From: Pseudomonas putida
Lineage (GTDB): Bacteria; Pseudomonadota; Gammaproteobacteria; Pseudomonadales; Pseudomonadaceae
Assembly: GCF_002741075.1 (NCBI RefSeq)
Contig: NZ_CP016634.1
Coordinates: 4,516,501 to 4,580,500 of the forward strand
Direction: 5' to 3'
Length of the DNA: 64,000 nucleotides
Numbering within the stretch: position 1 is the first letter of the stretch; the number at the start of each line of letters is the position of its first letter. Made by a program: the position numbers and the translations under genes. The notes beneath the pieces were generated by a model, which had not been told where the DNA came from, ran no database searches, and worked only from the letters and a program-made list of their open reading frames with translations. Below are positions 1 through 9,069 of the stretch, piece by piece.

Positions 1-569
1 TCGCGTTCAACGATAGGAAGCCCCGTGACACTGAACTCTGGTGGTACGTAATCGCGATCTATACCCGCGACTTCAAGGGCTTTGCTGTTCAGCACGGTGA
101 TGTGTCCGCCGGCGCGGATGGCTATCGGATGTTCAAGGCTTACCGAATCGAGCTCTTCTCTGGTGGGGAGTCGTCCCTCCCGCAGCTTGCGGTCAAAGAA
201 CAGGTTTCCTTGGCCGACAATCCATTCCCCAGGGGCTTTCTCGTCTCGGGCTTTGGCGAGCAAGGCGGACACATCTTCAATTGAAGAGCACTCCGGTGCT
301 CGACAATCGATGGTGTTGAACGTTGTGCGGCATACCACTTCAGCATGGGCGTGGACGTCCACGAATCCTGGCATCAGGGTTCGATCACCAAGGTCGGTGA
401 TGACGGTGGAGGGGGTGCGGAACTGCTCAACCTGATCGCGTCGGATCAGCCTCACAATTCGGTCGCCTCGAATGACGATACCTTGAGCATGCTGGTCAGC
501 ATCCTGGCTCATGGTAATCACCTTGCCGCCGAGGAGAATTCTCTCGGATGGCGCATCTCTTTCGATCAT
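1..569 (-). CDS. Amidohydrolase (YtcJ/amidohydrolase_3 type), N-terminal part, cut by window edge
   Basis: The open frame runs off the left edge, so only about 189 N-terminal residues are seen. It opens MIERDAPSERILLGGKVITM, the first beta strand typical of metal-dependent amidohydrolases. At about residue 70 it has GFVDVHAHAE, the HxH metal-binding motif, and further on an IAIRAGGHIT stretch typical of the amidohydrolase_3 group. This group hydrolyses C-N bonds in amides and cyclic amides, but the substrate cannot be read from the sequence. It is divergent from the COG0523 GTPase and shares a ~235-bp promoter region with it. It probably belongs to the flavin monooxygenase cluster further right. 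The ATG at 569 is chosen because the family start follows at once. Confidence 0.8.
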   Translation of the reverse strand, partial: MIERDAPSERILLGGKVITMSQDADQHAQGIVIRGDRIVRLIRRDQVEQFRTPSTVITDLGDRTLMPGFVDVHAHAEVVCRTTFNTIDCRAPECSSIEDVSALLAKARDEKAPGEWIVGQGNLFFDRKLREGRLPTREELDSVSLEHPIAIRAGGHITVLNSKALEVAGIDRDYVPPEFSVTGLPIVER

Positions 570-804
570 CGTTGCTTCTCCAGCGCGGAGCCTCAGGATG
601 CTGGAGGACGGATTGGCCGTCGCACCAGACTCGCTAGCTACGGAAAACGTGATTTCCGACCTGAGGGATTCCGCTTTTGTTTTTTTTCTTAGCGAATTGA
701 TACATAATCAGCAAAGAAATTGGTTGTCAACGCCTTTTTCCACGGGTCGCTCAACGGCTGTTTGAGCGGAGTAGATGTCAGGATCTGCCGTCGGAGTCAT
801 CGCT
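570..804. promoter_or_regulatory. Divergent promoter region between amidohydrolase and GTPase operon
   Basis: This gene-free stretch separates two divergent genes and so should hold both promoters. It is AT-rich around 685-735, with a T-run near 676-688. I see no confident sigma-70 pair and no clear operator. Confidence 0.35.
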
Positions 805-1758
805 ATGAAAATCCCAGTCACTGTGCTAACCGGGTACTTGGGGGCCGGAAAGACAACGCTTCTCAGGCGGATGCTTACCGCACCTGGCGGTAGGCGCTAT
901 GCAGTCATCGTCAACGAATTTGCAGAGCTTGGGATCGACTCAGAGCTGATTGAGAACAGAGATGAGCAGGTCATTCAGCTCAGCAATGGATGCCTGTGCT
1001 GTTCTGTTCGCGGCGATCTTTTGCACAGTCTAGAAATCCTGCTCGAGAAGGGTGGGTTCGATGCCCTCGTCATCGAGACAACAGGATTGGCCAACCCAGC
1101 ACCAATAGCTCAAACCTTCATGCTCGATGATGATTTGAACGACGACCTGGTATTGGATTCAGTGGTGTGTGTTGTCGATGGAGCACACATCGAAAGCTAC
1201 TGGAAGCGGCACCCCGAGATCGTCCAGCAACTGGCGTTTGCGGATACGGTCTTGCTGAACAAAGTCGAGACGCTTACCGGAAGCCAGGCTGACGCCGTCG
1301 AAGGTCTCTTGCGCAGATTGAGCCCCCAAGCCGAACACTTCCGAACACGCCATTGTGATCTGGACGTCTCCATACTCACCGGGCGTGGGTCTTTTACCCT
1401 GGAGACTCTTCGATTGGAAAATGGGGGGCAGTCAAAGCCCATTCTTCTCCACCGTCATGATGACGAAGTTGTGAGCGTTTCTCTGACGACTGAGAAGGAA
1501 GTTGTACCAGACCGATTCATGGGGTTCATCCAGACCCTGCAGCGCGAGTACGGTGAAGACCTTCTTCGATACAAAGGGATTTTGGCTTTTACCAATGAGC
1601 CGCGCCGCTTCGTATTTCAAGGTGTTCAGGCGATGGCTGACGGTGATGTCCAGCGGCTTTGGGCTGACGGCGAGCCACGTGTTAGCAAGCTCGTCTTCAT
1701 TGGCCGCAATCTTGAATCTGAAGCGCTACGCAGCTCATTTGAAGCCTGCCTTCGTTAA
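805..1758 (+). CDS. COG0523-family G3E GTPase (CobW/YjiA-like metallochaperone)
   Basis: The 317-residue protein has the P-loop GYLGAGKT at residues 10-17, the family hallmark CxCC in NGCLCCSVRG (Cys63, 65, 66), an NKVE guanine-specificity motif near residue 150 and a CobW C-terminal domain. Proteins of this family insert or deliver metals (Zn, Co, Ni, Fe) to client enzymes at the cost of GTP. Beside an amidohydrolase and a second RibBA, the client may be a metal enzyme of this cluster; that is inference. An in-frame ATG lies at 775, but 805 has GGAG 8 nt upstream and starts directly on the family's first beta strand. ribBA follows after 34 nt, so the two are probably cotranscribed. Confidence 0.85.
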   Translation: MKIPVTVLTGYLGAGKTTLLRRMLTAPGGRRYAVIVNEFAELGIDSELIENRDEQVIQLSNGCLCCSVRGDLLHSLEILLEKGGFDALVIETTGLANPAPIAQTFMLDDDLNDDLVLDSVVCVVDGAHIESYWKRHPEIVQQLAFADTVLLNKVETLTGSQADAVEGLLRRLSPQAEHFRTRHCDLDVSILTGRGSFTLETLRLENGGQSKPILLHRHDDEVVSVSLTTEKEVVPDRFMGFIQTLQREYGEDLLRYKGILAFTNEPRRFVFQGVQAMADGDVQRLWADGEPRVSKLVFIGRNLESEALRSSFEACLR

Positions 1759-1792
1759 CTCCGTACTCCACTCTTAGGCGACCAATAACAAT

Positions 1793-2908
1793 ATGCCTTT
1801 CAACACAATCGAAGAAATCATCGATGACTTTCGTCAGGGCAAGCTTGTCCTTCTGGTGGATGACGAAGACCGGGAAAACGAAGGTGATCTGCTGATCGCT
1901 GCTGAAAAATGTACTCCGGACATCATCAATTTCATGGCACGAGAAGCGCGAGGTCTCATCTGCCTTACTCTGACTGATGATCATTGTGTCCGCTTGGGCC
2001 TGGAGCAGATGGTGCCCAGTAATCGGGGCGCCTTCACGACCGCTTTTACAGTCTCGATTGAGGCCGCCCACGGTGTCACGACGGGTATCTCGGCAGCAGA
2101 TCGAGCTCACACCGTTTTGACTGCTGTGCATCCTGACTCTACCGCTGATGATCTAGTCCAGCCTGGCCATATTTTTCCTTTACGAGCCCGTGAGGGAGGT
2201 GTGCTTACAAGGGCTGGCCATACCGAGGCGGGGTGTGACCTTGCGCGCTTGGCCGGACTGACGCCTGCCTCCGTAATTGTGGAAGTGATGAACGATGATG
2301 GGAGCATGGCGCGCCGAGGTGATCTTGAAGCATTCGCCGAGAGGCATGGCATCAAAATCGGAACTATCGCTGACCTGATCCATCACCGCCTGACGACAGA
2401 GCGCACGGTTGTGCGTATCGGCGAGCGGGAATTACCAACGGTACATGGCATCTTTCGCTTGGTGACCTATGAGGACGTCATAGAGGGTGGTGTTCACATG
2501 GCCATGGTCATGGGGCGATTACATGGCGATGAACCCACTTTGGTAAGAGTGCATGCCATAGATCCTCTATGCGACCTGGTTGGAGCCGAATGCACCATCC
2601 CCAGTAGCTGGACGCTATGGGGGGCTTTGGAGAAAGTCGCTTCGGTAGGGCATGGTGTAGTGGTGATACTCGCCACACATGAAACGTCTCAAGCTTTGCT
2701 TGAGCGTGTGCCTCAATTAACCACGCCTAGTCGTAAATGCCAGCGGGCTCATTCCCGCACTTATGCTGAGCTAGGCACGGGGGCTCAGATTTTGCAGGAT
2801 CTGGGGGTAAAGAAAATTCGGAACATGGGCTCTCCCGCTAAGTTCATCGGTTTGGCAGGGTATGACCTGGAAGTTGTCGAGATCTTACCGGCTGAAGGTG
2901 TAGTTTAA
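1793..2908 (+). CDS. ribBA: RibBA-like 3,4-dihydroxy-2-butanone-4-phosphate synthase with degenerate GTP cyclohydrolase II half
   Basis: 371 residues. Residues 1-200 are a full DHBP synthase domain with the acidic [12 protein letters not shown] loop and the HTEAGCDLA motif, making the four-carbon unit of riboflavin from ribulose 5-phosphate. The C-terminal GCH-II-like half lacks the zinc cysteines (the usual C..RCDC region reads [15 protein letters not shown]) and the RQEGR catalytic motif, so it is probably inactive, as in other pseudomonad RibBA proteins. Because it lies within an accessory cluster with a flavin monooxygenase and reductase, it is most likely a second copy boosting FMN supply. 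The lrp-like gene follows after 22 nt. Confidence 0.9.
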   Translation: MPFNTIEEIIDDFRQGKLVLLVDDEDRENEGDLLIAAEKCTPDIINFMAREARGLICLTLTDDHCVRLGLEQMVPSNRGAFTTAFTVSIEAAHGVTTGISAADRAHTVLTAVHPDSTADDLVQPGHIFPLRAREGGVLTRAGHTEAGCDLARLAGLTPASVIVEVMNDDGSMARRGDLEAFAERHGIKIGTIADLIHHRLTTERTVVRIGERELPTVHGIFRLVTYEDVIEGGVHMAMVMGRLHGDEPTLVRVHAIDPLCDLVGAECTIPSSWTLWGALEKVASVGHGVVVILATHETSQALLERVPQLTTPSRKCQRAHSRTYAELGTGAQILQDLGVKKIRNMGSPAKFIGLAGYDLEVVEILPAEGVV

Positions 2909-2930
2909 CGCTTGCCCAAACTGGGAGGGG

Positions 2931-3980
2931 GTGGATAATACGACGATTCGCCTCCTTGACCGCATCGACATGAATACAGCTGATCTGAAAGAAGCGCCCG
3001 CTGTAACTCGCCTCCATCCGAATGGCCATGGCCCGCTTTCAGAGCAGCCCTTGTCAGCTACCGACCGGGAGATTATTGCCCACCTCCAAGAGGATGGTCG
3101 TCGACCTTTTGTGGCCATAGCACGCGAGCTAGATATTTCTGAGCGCACCGTGCGTAACAGAGTGCACCAGCTCCTTGAGCAGAATGTTATCCAGATCGTT
3201 GCTCTGACAGACCCTGCTTCCCTGGGCTATCAAGCAGGGGCTTTGGTGGGCATTACCCTTGATCTCAGCTCCCCAGTTTCCGACGTTGCGGAATCTCTGA
3301 TAGGCCTCGCTGATGTCGATTATGTCGTCACCACGACTGGTCGTTTCTCGCTCTTCGTGGAGATCATTTGCTCTGACATGGCCCGCATGCAGTACGTCCT
3401 CAATCATGAGGTCGCTGTACTGAAGGGGGTCAAAGGGATCGAGGTTTTTCCTTACTACAGCGTGTTCTACCAGAGAGCGCAGTTCTTCGGTCGCGCTCCT
3501 GCGGCTCAGTCGCAGGGAGTTTTGAGCAAGGAAATGGACGATGTGGACAGGAAGATCGTCCATGAACTGAGCTTTGATGGTCGGGCGCCATTGAAAAACA
3601 TCGCAAACGCTTTAGATATTTCCGAGTCCCAGGTGCGGGGGCGTTTGAATGCTTTGCTCGAATCTGGGCTGCTCAACATTATGGCCATCACTAGCCCAAT
3701 GAACTTGGAAAATCGAGCTCTTGCTTGGGTAGCGGTGACTGTACGTCCAGGTGTTCGGGTAAAGGACGTAGCTGACCGTCTGCGCGGCTTTGAGAAGGTG
3801 TCTTACATCACCATATGCGCCGGTCGATTCGACCTGTTTGTCGAGGTGGTATGCGAATCTAGGATCGCGCTTTTCGACCTGATCGATGACAAGCTTCGGA
3901 TGGTTGAAGGGATCGAGCGCATTGAGAGTTTCCCATACATCGATCTGCTCTATAAGCGCTTGGGCCCTGGCCGCTCCTGA
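2931..3980 (+). CDS. Lrp/AsnC-family regulator with two tandem HTH-ligand-binding units
   Basis: 349 residues, about twice the usual Lrp length. Unit 1 (about residues 42-190) starts LSATDREIIAHLQEDGRR with a helix-turn-helix (ISERTVRNRVHQLL). Unit 2 (about 200-349) starts DDVDRKIVHELSFDGRAP with HTH ISESQVRGRLNALL. Each is followed by an AsnC ligand-binding (RAM) fold. The GTG at 2931 sits just after GGGAGGGG; an internal ATG at 2970 has no ribosome site. It is third in an operon with the GTPase and ribBA and faces the monooxygenase operon, so it is the likely local regulator of both. The ligand is unknown. Confidence 0.88.
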   Translation: MDNTTIRLLDRIDMNTADLKEAPAVTRLHPNGHGPLSEQPLSATDREIIAHLQEDGRRPFVAIARELDISERTVRNRVHQLLEQNVIQIVALTDPASLGYQAGALVGITLDLSSPVSDVAESLIGLADVDYVVTTTGRFSLFVEIICSDMARMQYVLNHEVAVLKGVKGIEVFPYYSVFYQRAQFFGRAPAAQSQGVLSKEMDDVDRKIVHELSFDGRAPLKNIANALDISESQVRGRLNALLESGLLNIMAITSPMNLENRALAWVAVTVRPGVRVKDVADRLRGFEKVSYITICAGRFDLFVEVVCESRIALFDLIDDKLRMVEGIERIESFPYIDLLYKRLGPGRS

Positions 3981-3985
3981 AAAAA

Positions 3986-4005
3986 AGCCGACCTGGTAGT
4001 CGGCT
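3986..4005 (-). terminator. Hairpin between the lrp-like gene and the IS66 element
   Basis: A 7-bp perfect stem AGCCGAC/GTCGGCT has a 6-nt loop. It is preceded by an A-run on the + strand, so it is a terminator with a U-tract only for minus-strand transcripts. Before the IS66 insertion it lay between the convergent lrp-like and aldehyde dehydrogenase genes. Confidence 0.5.
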
Positions 4006-4032
4006 AAAGAGGATGAAGCGGTGCCCAACGAA

Positions 4033-4040
4033 GCTGAGCT
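4033..4040. repeat. 8-bp target site duplication, left copy
   Basis: GCTGAGCT stands directly before the left terminal repeat and recurs exactly at 9838-9845 after the right terminal repeat. Eight base pairs is the duplication length known for the IS66 family. Confidence 0.93.
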
Positions 4041-4062
4041 GTAACCGTCTGGCCAACTCACC
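4041..4062 (+). repeat. Left terminal inverted repeat of the IS66-family element
   Basis: It begins GTAACCGTCTGGCCAACTCA and matches the inverted right end at 21 of 22 positions, with the mismatch at position 10 (T here, C at right). Confidence 0.92.
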
Positions 4063-4462
4063 CCTCAGCACACAGACCAGCTCGGACAAGAACGGGTGGA
4101 AAACAAAGCCTTGCCCGCAGGTATACCCATTGAATAAGCCTGTATCTGACGTAGGTCATGCAGAGCCTGCCAGCGGGTCGCAATCGACGATGGCTTCATT
4201 GTATACTTCGGCTCCGCATACCCCTTGAGCTACAGGAACATCAGCATGACTGTACTCCAAACGATCTACTGGCAGCCTACGCCGCCTTAGCGCTACGCCC
4301 CCTCGCAACAACCTGCTTCCGCTAGCCTCGCTCGCGGGTGCTCACTGCTGTACGCCTGGTTTTACACCTTAAGCACACAGCAAAAAATCCTCAAAATTTG
4401 AATTTGTATCGATTCGCTCGCCACTCCCTTGGCGTGCGCGATGCTTTGCCTTGGATATTTAT
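4063..4462. other. Leader region of the transposon cargo, no standard-size gene
   Basis: The 400 bases between the left terminal repeat and sulP hold only a possible 14-codon leader ORF (4246-4290). The rest should carry the sulP-usp promoter. An AT-rich patch lies at 4120-4145. I see no convincing -35/-10 pair. Confidence 0.4.
4246..4290 (+). CDS. Possible 14-residue leader peptide upstream of sulP
   Basis: The frame reads MTVLQTIYWQPTPP and ends in TAG. An AGGA-type ribosome site lies about 9 nt upstream of the ATG, better than anything before the sulP start itself. The C-terminal Pro-Thr-Pro-Pro could slow ribosomes at termination, which would fit an attenuation leader. A chance ORF of this size is also quite possible. 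Confidence 0.3.
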   Translation: MTVLQTIYWQPTPP

Positions 4463-5950
4463 ATGCTGCAAAAACTTAGACAAACGTGGTTTTCCAACGT
4501 CCGTGCCGACGTGCTCGCGGGGCTGGTGGTCGCACTCGCGCTGATCCCGGAAGCCATCGCCTTTTCCATCATCGCCGGGGTAGATCCCAAAGTCGGTCTC
4601 TACGCCTCCTTCTGTATCTGTGCTGTCATCGCCTTTGTCGGCGGGCGCCCCGGAATGATCTCGGCGGCGACAGGCGCCATGGCACTGCTGATGGTTACGC
4701 TGGTAAAAGAGCATGGACTCCAGTACCTGCTGGCCGCGACGCTACTATGTGGCGTACTTCAAATCCTTGCCGGCTACCTGAAGCTCGGCTCGTTGATGCG
4801 CTTTGTTTCACGCTCGGTAGTCACCGGCTTCGTAAACGCATTAGCGATTCTGATTTTTATGGCGCAATTGCCTGAGCTGACCAATGTCACCTGGCATGTC
4901 TATGCCATGACCGCTGCGGGCCTGGGAATCATCTACCTGTTCCCGTATGTACCGAAAATCGGCAAGGTGATTCCCTCTCCATTGGTGTGCATTCTGACGC
5001 TGACTGCCATCGCCATTTACCTCGGTTTGGATATCCGCACCGTCGGTGACATGGGCCAACTGCCTGATACGCTCCCGATCTTCCTCTGGCCTGAAGTTCC
5101 GCTGAATTTTGAAACCCTGCGCATCATTTTCCCGTACTCGGCTGCGTTGGCAGTAGTGGGTCTACTCGAATCAATGATGACCGCGACCATCGTCGACGAC
5201 CTTACCGACACCACCAGCAACAAAAACCGCGAGTGCAAAGGCCAGGGTGTGGCCAACATCGCTGCCGGCATGCTTGGCGGCATGGCAGGTTGCGCCATGA
5301 TCGGCCAGTCGATCATCAACGTGAAATCTGGTGGCCGCACCCGTCTCTCGACATTGTGTGCCGGCGTTTTCCTGCTGCTGATGGTGGTATTTCTTGGCGA
5401 GTGGCTCTCCAAAATCCCTATGGCGGCACTCGTGGCTGTGATGATCATGGTGTCCATCGGCACCTTTAGCTGGGATTCCTTGCGTAATCTGAAAGAGCAT
5501 CCGCTGTCGACCAACCTCGTCATGGTGGCGACCGTCGTGGTCGTCGTGGCCACTCACAATCTGGCTTACGGCGTACTGGTAGGTGTGCTGCTGGCCTCCC
5601 TGTTCTTCGCAAACAAGGTCGGGCACTACCTGGATATCAAGAGCACTCTTGAAGAGACGAAATCGCATCGGACTTACCGCGTCGTGGGCCAGGTGTTCTT
5701 TAGCTCTGCGGACAAGTTCACTGAGGTTTTTGACTTCAAGGAGGCGCTCAACAAGGTCACCATCGATCTCACACAGGCGCATTTCTGGGATATCACCGCC
5801 GTCGCAGCGCTGGATAAGGTCGTGATCAAGTTCCGACGCGAAGGCGCTGAGGTTGAAGTGCTCGGTCTCAATGAAGCCAGCGCGACAATCGTTGACCGCT
5901 TCGGCGTGCATGACAAACCCGGTGCCATCGACAAGCTCATGAGCCACTAA
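4463..5950 (+). CDS. SulP-family inorganic anion transporter with C-terminal STAS domain
   Basis: About 495 residues. The first ~390 form 10 or more hydrophobic helices with SulP signatures: [20 protein letters not shown] at the N-terminus, [21 protein letters not shown], and [15 protein letters not shown]. Residues ~405-495 are a STAS domain ([20 protein letters not shown]). The family moves sulfate, bicarbonate or other anions in symport or exchange; the substrate cannot be told here. The ATG at 4463 is preferred to the in-frame TTG at 4451. usp follows after 11 nt with a strong ribosome site, so the two form an operon. It is cargo of the IS66-family element. Confidence 0.9.
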   Translation: MLQKLRQTWFSNVRADVLAGLVVALALIPEAIAFSIIAGVDPKVGLYASFCICAVIAFVGGRPGMISAATGAMALLMVTLVKEHGLQYLLAATLLCGVLQILAGYLKLGSLMRFVSRSVVTGFVNALAILIFMAQLPELTNVTWHVYAMTAAGLGIIYLFPYVPKIGKVIPSPLVCILTLTAIAIYLGLDIRTVGDMGQLPDTLPIFLWPEVPLNFETLRIIFPYSAALAVVGLLESMMTATIVDDLTDTTSNKNRECKGQGVANIAAGMLGGMAGCAMIGQSIINVKSGGRTRLSTLCAGVFLLLMVVFLGEWLSKIPMAALVAVMIMVSIGTFSWDSLRNLKEHPLSTNLVMVATVVVVVATHNLAYGVLVGVLLASLFFANKVGHYLDIKSTLEETKSHRTYRVVGQVFFSSADKFTEVFDFKEALNKVTIDLTQAHFWDITAVAALDKVVIKFRREGAEVEVLGLNEASATIVDRFGVHDKPGAIDKLMSH

Positions 5951-5961
5951 GGAGAACGACA

Positions 5962-6813
5962 ATGACCCGCGTAATGGCATGCATTGATAACTCACAATCC
6001 TCATTGGCGGTCTGCGATTACGCAGCATGGGCCTCGCAACGACTCAGCGCTCCCCTGACCTTGCTTCATGTGCTGGATAAGGAGAAATATCCTGCATCCG
6101 CTGACCTCAGCGGCAATATCGGTCTCGGTAGCAGAGAACATCTGCTGGAAGAGTTGGCCATGCTGGATGCGCAGCGGGCAAAACTGGCGTTGGAGCATGG
6201 GCAGCACATGCTTGAAAAAGCTCGCGAGCGAACAGTTCACTCTGGCGCCATGTCACCTGATATGAAGCAGCGCCATGGCCATCTCGTCGAGAGCCTGAGC
6301 GATCTCCAAGACGATATTCGGTTACTGGTGATTGGAAGAGTCGGTGAGGACAGCACGCGCAGTGCCCAAAGTCTTGGCAGCCAGATTGAAGCGATAGTCC
6401 GAACTATCCACCGCCCCACCCTGATTACAACCAGCCATTTCAGGAAACCTGAAACGGTCATGGTGGCATTTGACGGCAGCGCAACAGGCCACAAGACCTT
6501 ACAGATGCTTGCTTCAAGCCCGCTGTGCGAAGGCCTGCCAATTCATATCGTCATGGTTGGAACGGATTCTGAAGACAACCAGAACGCGCTGGAGAAGGCA
6601 CGAACCACGCTTGCGTCTTCCGGCTCGCTGGTGCATTCCGAGATCCGCCCAGGCGAAGTAGAGTCCACACTGCATGCGTATCAGGCAGAGCACGGCATTG
6701 ACCTCTTGGTCATGGGGGCGTACGGGCACTCACGCATCAGGCAGTTTCTGATAGGCAGCACGACCACGACGATGCTGCGTACATCCACTGTACCCTTATT
6801 GCTGCTTCGCTGA
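5962..6813 (+). CDS. Tandem universal stress protein (two UspA domains)
   Basis: 283 residues with two Usp folds. The first (residues 1-150) opens MTRVMACIDNSQSSLAVCDYA. The second (about 155-283) opens ETVMVAFDGSATGHKTLQM and ends with the ATP-binding signature G-2x-G-9x-GS (GAYGHSRIRQFLIGST). An AAGGAG site stands 7 nt before the ATG. Paired with sulP in one transcript, it may act as a nucleotide-sensing partner of the transporter; the pairing is seen, the role is inferred. Confidence 0.9.
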   Translation: MTRVMACIDNSQSSLAVCDYAAWASQRLSAPLTLLHVLDKEKYPASADLSGNIGLGSREHLLEELAMLDAQRAKLALEHGQHMLEKARERTVHSGAMSPDMKQRHGHLVESLSDLQDDIRLLVIGRVGEDSTRSAQSLGSQIEAIVRTIHRPTLITTSHFRKPETVMVAFDGSATGHKTLQMLASSPLCEGLPIHIVMVGTDSEDNQNALEKARTTLASSGSLVHSEIRPGEVESTLHAYQAEHGIDLLVMGAYGHSRIRQFLIGSTTTTMLRTSTVPLLLLR

Positions 6814-6824
6814 GCCAGTTCCAC

Positions 6825-6864
6825 TGGCCACAGTATTTCCAGAACTGAGGAAATACCGTGGCCA
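6825..6864 (+). terminator. Long hairpin after usp
   Basis: A 16-bp stem with one mismatch (6825-6840 with 6849-6864) encloses an 8-nt loop. No T-run follows, so it could equally be a transcript-stabilising hairpin. It separates the sulP-usp pair from the Nudix gene. Confidence 0.5.
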
Positions 6865-6905
6865 CCCTGGACGATGACTAACTGATCTTGCCGCTACGAG
6901 ACCAC

Positions 6906-7439
6906 ATGCAACTCATAACTGAAATTGTTCACCCCGAGCTGAAATCCAAGCAGGGCAGAGTATTCCGTCGACATGCAGCTCGCGGCATCGTGATGCGGGG
7001 TGAACAGATCCTGTTGCTGTTCACCGAGCGCTATAACGATTTCAGCTTTCCTGGAGGCGGCCTTGATGGTGACGAGGACATTGTCGCAGGCCTGAAGCGT
7101 GAGCTTGAGGAAGAGACTGGTGCTCGTGAAATACAGGTGCTCCAGCACTACGGTTACATCGAGGAGTACCGGCCCTACCAAAAGCCACAGTACGATCTGA
7201 TGCACATGACCTCGCATTTTTATCAATGCGAAGTAGCGCCCCAGCTAGAGCCGGTGAGAATGGAAAGCCACGAAATCGCTAATGGTATGCGGCCTGTCTG
7301 GATCAACCTGCATGAAGCCATCGCACACAATGAAGCCGTCATGCAGCGTCACGAGTCTTCGATGGGGCAGTCAATTCTGCGCGAAACCTACATGCTGAGA
7401 AAAGTCGCTTCCGAATTGTTGATGCCAATCAGCCTTTGA
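6906..7439 (+). CDS. Nudix hydrolase
   Basis: About 177 residues with a complete Nudix box, G-x5-E-x7-RE-L-x-EE-x-G, in GGLDGDEDIVAGLKRELEEE at about residues 52-74. The enzyme should hydrolyse a nucleoside diphosphate linked to another group, using Mg2+ bound by the RELEEE glutamates; the substrate is not predictable. The ATG at 6906 is used in place of the in-frame TTG at 6888; neither has a strong ribosome site. It is the last cargo gene and runs convergently into tnpC, whose stop codon lies 33 nt beyond. Confidence 0.85.
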   Translation: MQLITEIVHPELKSKQGRVFRRHAARGIVMRGEQILLLFTERYNDFSFPGGGLDGDEDIVAGLKRELEEETGAREIQVLQHYGYIEEYRPYQKPQYDLMHMTSHFYQCEVAPQLEPVRMESHEIANGMRPVWINLHEAIAHNEAVMQRHESSMGQSILRETYMLRKVASELLMPISL

Positions 7440-7472
7440 GCTGACTATTTGGCGAAGTCCACTTAGCCTGCC

Positions 7473-9008
7473 TCAGGCAAGCATCCAATGCTGCGGGAGT
7501 AATTGCGTGATTTCGCTCGCCCGCTGTGTCGGAAGCCGCATCAGTACATCCTTGAGATAGGCATACGGATCGTGCCCATTCATACGCGCCGACTGGATCA
7601 GGCTCATGATTGCCGCCGCCCTTTTTCCACTGCGCAGCGACCCGGCAAATAACCAGTTCGAGCGCCCAAGCGCCCACGGCCGGATCAAATTCTCGATCTG
7701 GTTATTGTCGATGGGCACAGCACCATCTTCCAGGTAGCGCGTCAGCGCTACCCAGCGTTTAAGGCTGTAATCCAGGGCCTTGGCCGTGGCCGAACCCTCG
7801 GGCACAAGTTCGCGTTGGGCCAACATCCACTCATGCAGTTTTTCAGCGATGGGCACCGCTGTTTCCTGACGTAATCGCCAGCGGGCTTCGTCGCTCATTT
7901 CCTTGGCGTGTCGCTCGACTTCATACAACCCGCCAATCGAGTGAAGCGCCTGCTCCGCCAACTGGCTTTTATTGGCTGCATGCAGGTCGAAGAATTTGCG
8001 GCGTGCATGGGCCATGCAGCCGATTTCGGTGATGCCCAGCTCGAAGCTGGCCTTGTAGCCGGCGAAGTCATCGCAGACCAGCTTACCGTTCCACGTGCCC
8101 AGGAAGTTACGCGCATGTTCGCCGGCACGGCTGGGGCTGAAGTCGTAGACCACGGCCTTTAGGGCCGAGAAAGGCGTGGTGCTATAGGCCCACACGTAAG
8201 CGCGGTGGGTTTTCTTTTCGCCTGGTGCGAGCATCTGAACCGGGGTCTCATCGGCGTGGATCACGCCCTGGGCCAACACATGCTCACGCAGCGCATCGAC
8301 CAGAGGTTGGAGCTGCACACCGTTCTGTCCGATCCATTGCGCCAGTGTCGAACGGGCGATGGGCAGTCCGGCCCGACCAAAAATCTTCTCCTGCCGGTAC
8401 AGCGGTAAATGGTCGGCGAACTTCGCCACCATCACGTGGGCCAAAAGGCCTGCGGTCGGGATGCCCTTGTCGATCACTTGGGCCGGTACAGGCGCCTGGA
8501 TCAGTGTTTCACACTGACGGCACGTCCATTTTCCACGCACATGCCGCTCAACTGTGAACACGCCCGGAGTGTAATCGAGCTTCTCGCTGACGTCTTCGCC
8601 GATTCGCTGAAGCTGGCAGCCGCACACGCACTGAGTATTCTCTGGTTCGTGACGGATCACGGTTCGCGGAAACTGCGGCGGCAGTGGTGCACGCTTGGGC
8701 TTATGACGTGGCTCGGCCGGTGCGGCCGGCGGATTGGCTGCCTTCAGCTCGGCTTCGATAGCTGCGATATCGGTATCGAGCAGATCATCAAGCAGACTGC
8801 CTTGGTCGGGGCTCAGTTGCTCGCTGCGCTTGGCGAACTTGTGTCGCTTGAGGATGGCGATTTCATGAGCCAGTTGCTCGTTGACCGTTTCGAGGCGTTG
8901 GATTTTCTGGCTCATGGAGTCGACCTGGGACAGCAACTGCATAGCCTGTTCGGCCAAGCCGCGCAGCTGTTCCGGTGTCATCTGGTCGAGATTGGGCGAG
9001 GAAGTCAT
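7473..9008 (-). CDS. tnpC: IS66-family transposase TnpC
   Basis: 511 residues, the usual size for the IS66 DDE transposase. The N-terminus is a coiled-coil leucine-rich helix, followed by a C-x-C...C-x-x-C zinc-finger-like region (CVCGCQL and WTCRQCE). The DDE core is visible as HADETPVQML, VCDDFAGYKA and NNQIENLIRPWALGRSNWLF. An in-frame TTG lies at 9038, but the ATG at 9008 gives the normal family length. It is the third gene of the tnpA-tnpB-tnpC operon and appears intact. Confidence 0.95.
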   Translation of the reverse strand: MTSSPNLDQMTPEQLRGLAEQAMQLLSQVDSMSQKIQRLETVNEQLAHEIAILKRHKFAKRSEQLSPDQGSLLDDLLDTDIAAIEAELKAANPPAAPAEPRHKPKRAPLPPQFPRTVIRHEPENTQCVCGCQLQRIGEDVSEKLDYTPGVFTVERHVRGKWTCRQCETLIQAPVPAQVIDKGIPTAGLLAHVMVAKFADHLPLYRQEKIFGRAGLPIARSTLAQWIGQNGVQLQPLVDALREHVLAQGVIHADETPVQMLAPGEKKTHRAYVWAYSTTPFSALKAVVYDFSPSRAGEHARNFLGTWNGKLVCDDFAGYKASFELGITEIGCMAHARRKFFDLHAANKSQLAEQALHSIGGLYEVERHAKEMSDEARWRLRQETAVPIAEKLHEWMLAQRELVPEGSATAKALDYSLKRWVALTRYLEDGAVPIDNNQIENLIRPWALGRSNWLFAGSLRSGKRAAAIMSLIQSARMNGHDPYAYLKDVLMRLPTQRASEITQLLPQHWMLA

Positions 9009-9069
9009 GCCGCTGATTGTGTCAGAGCAGGTCGTCAACAGCGATAAACCGATGGGCTAATGGCAGGGG

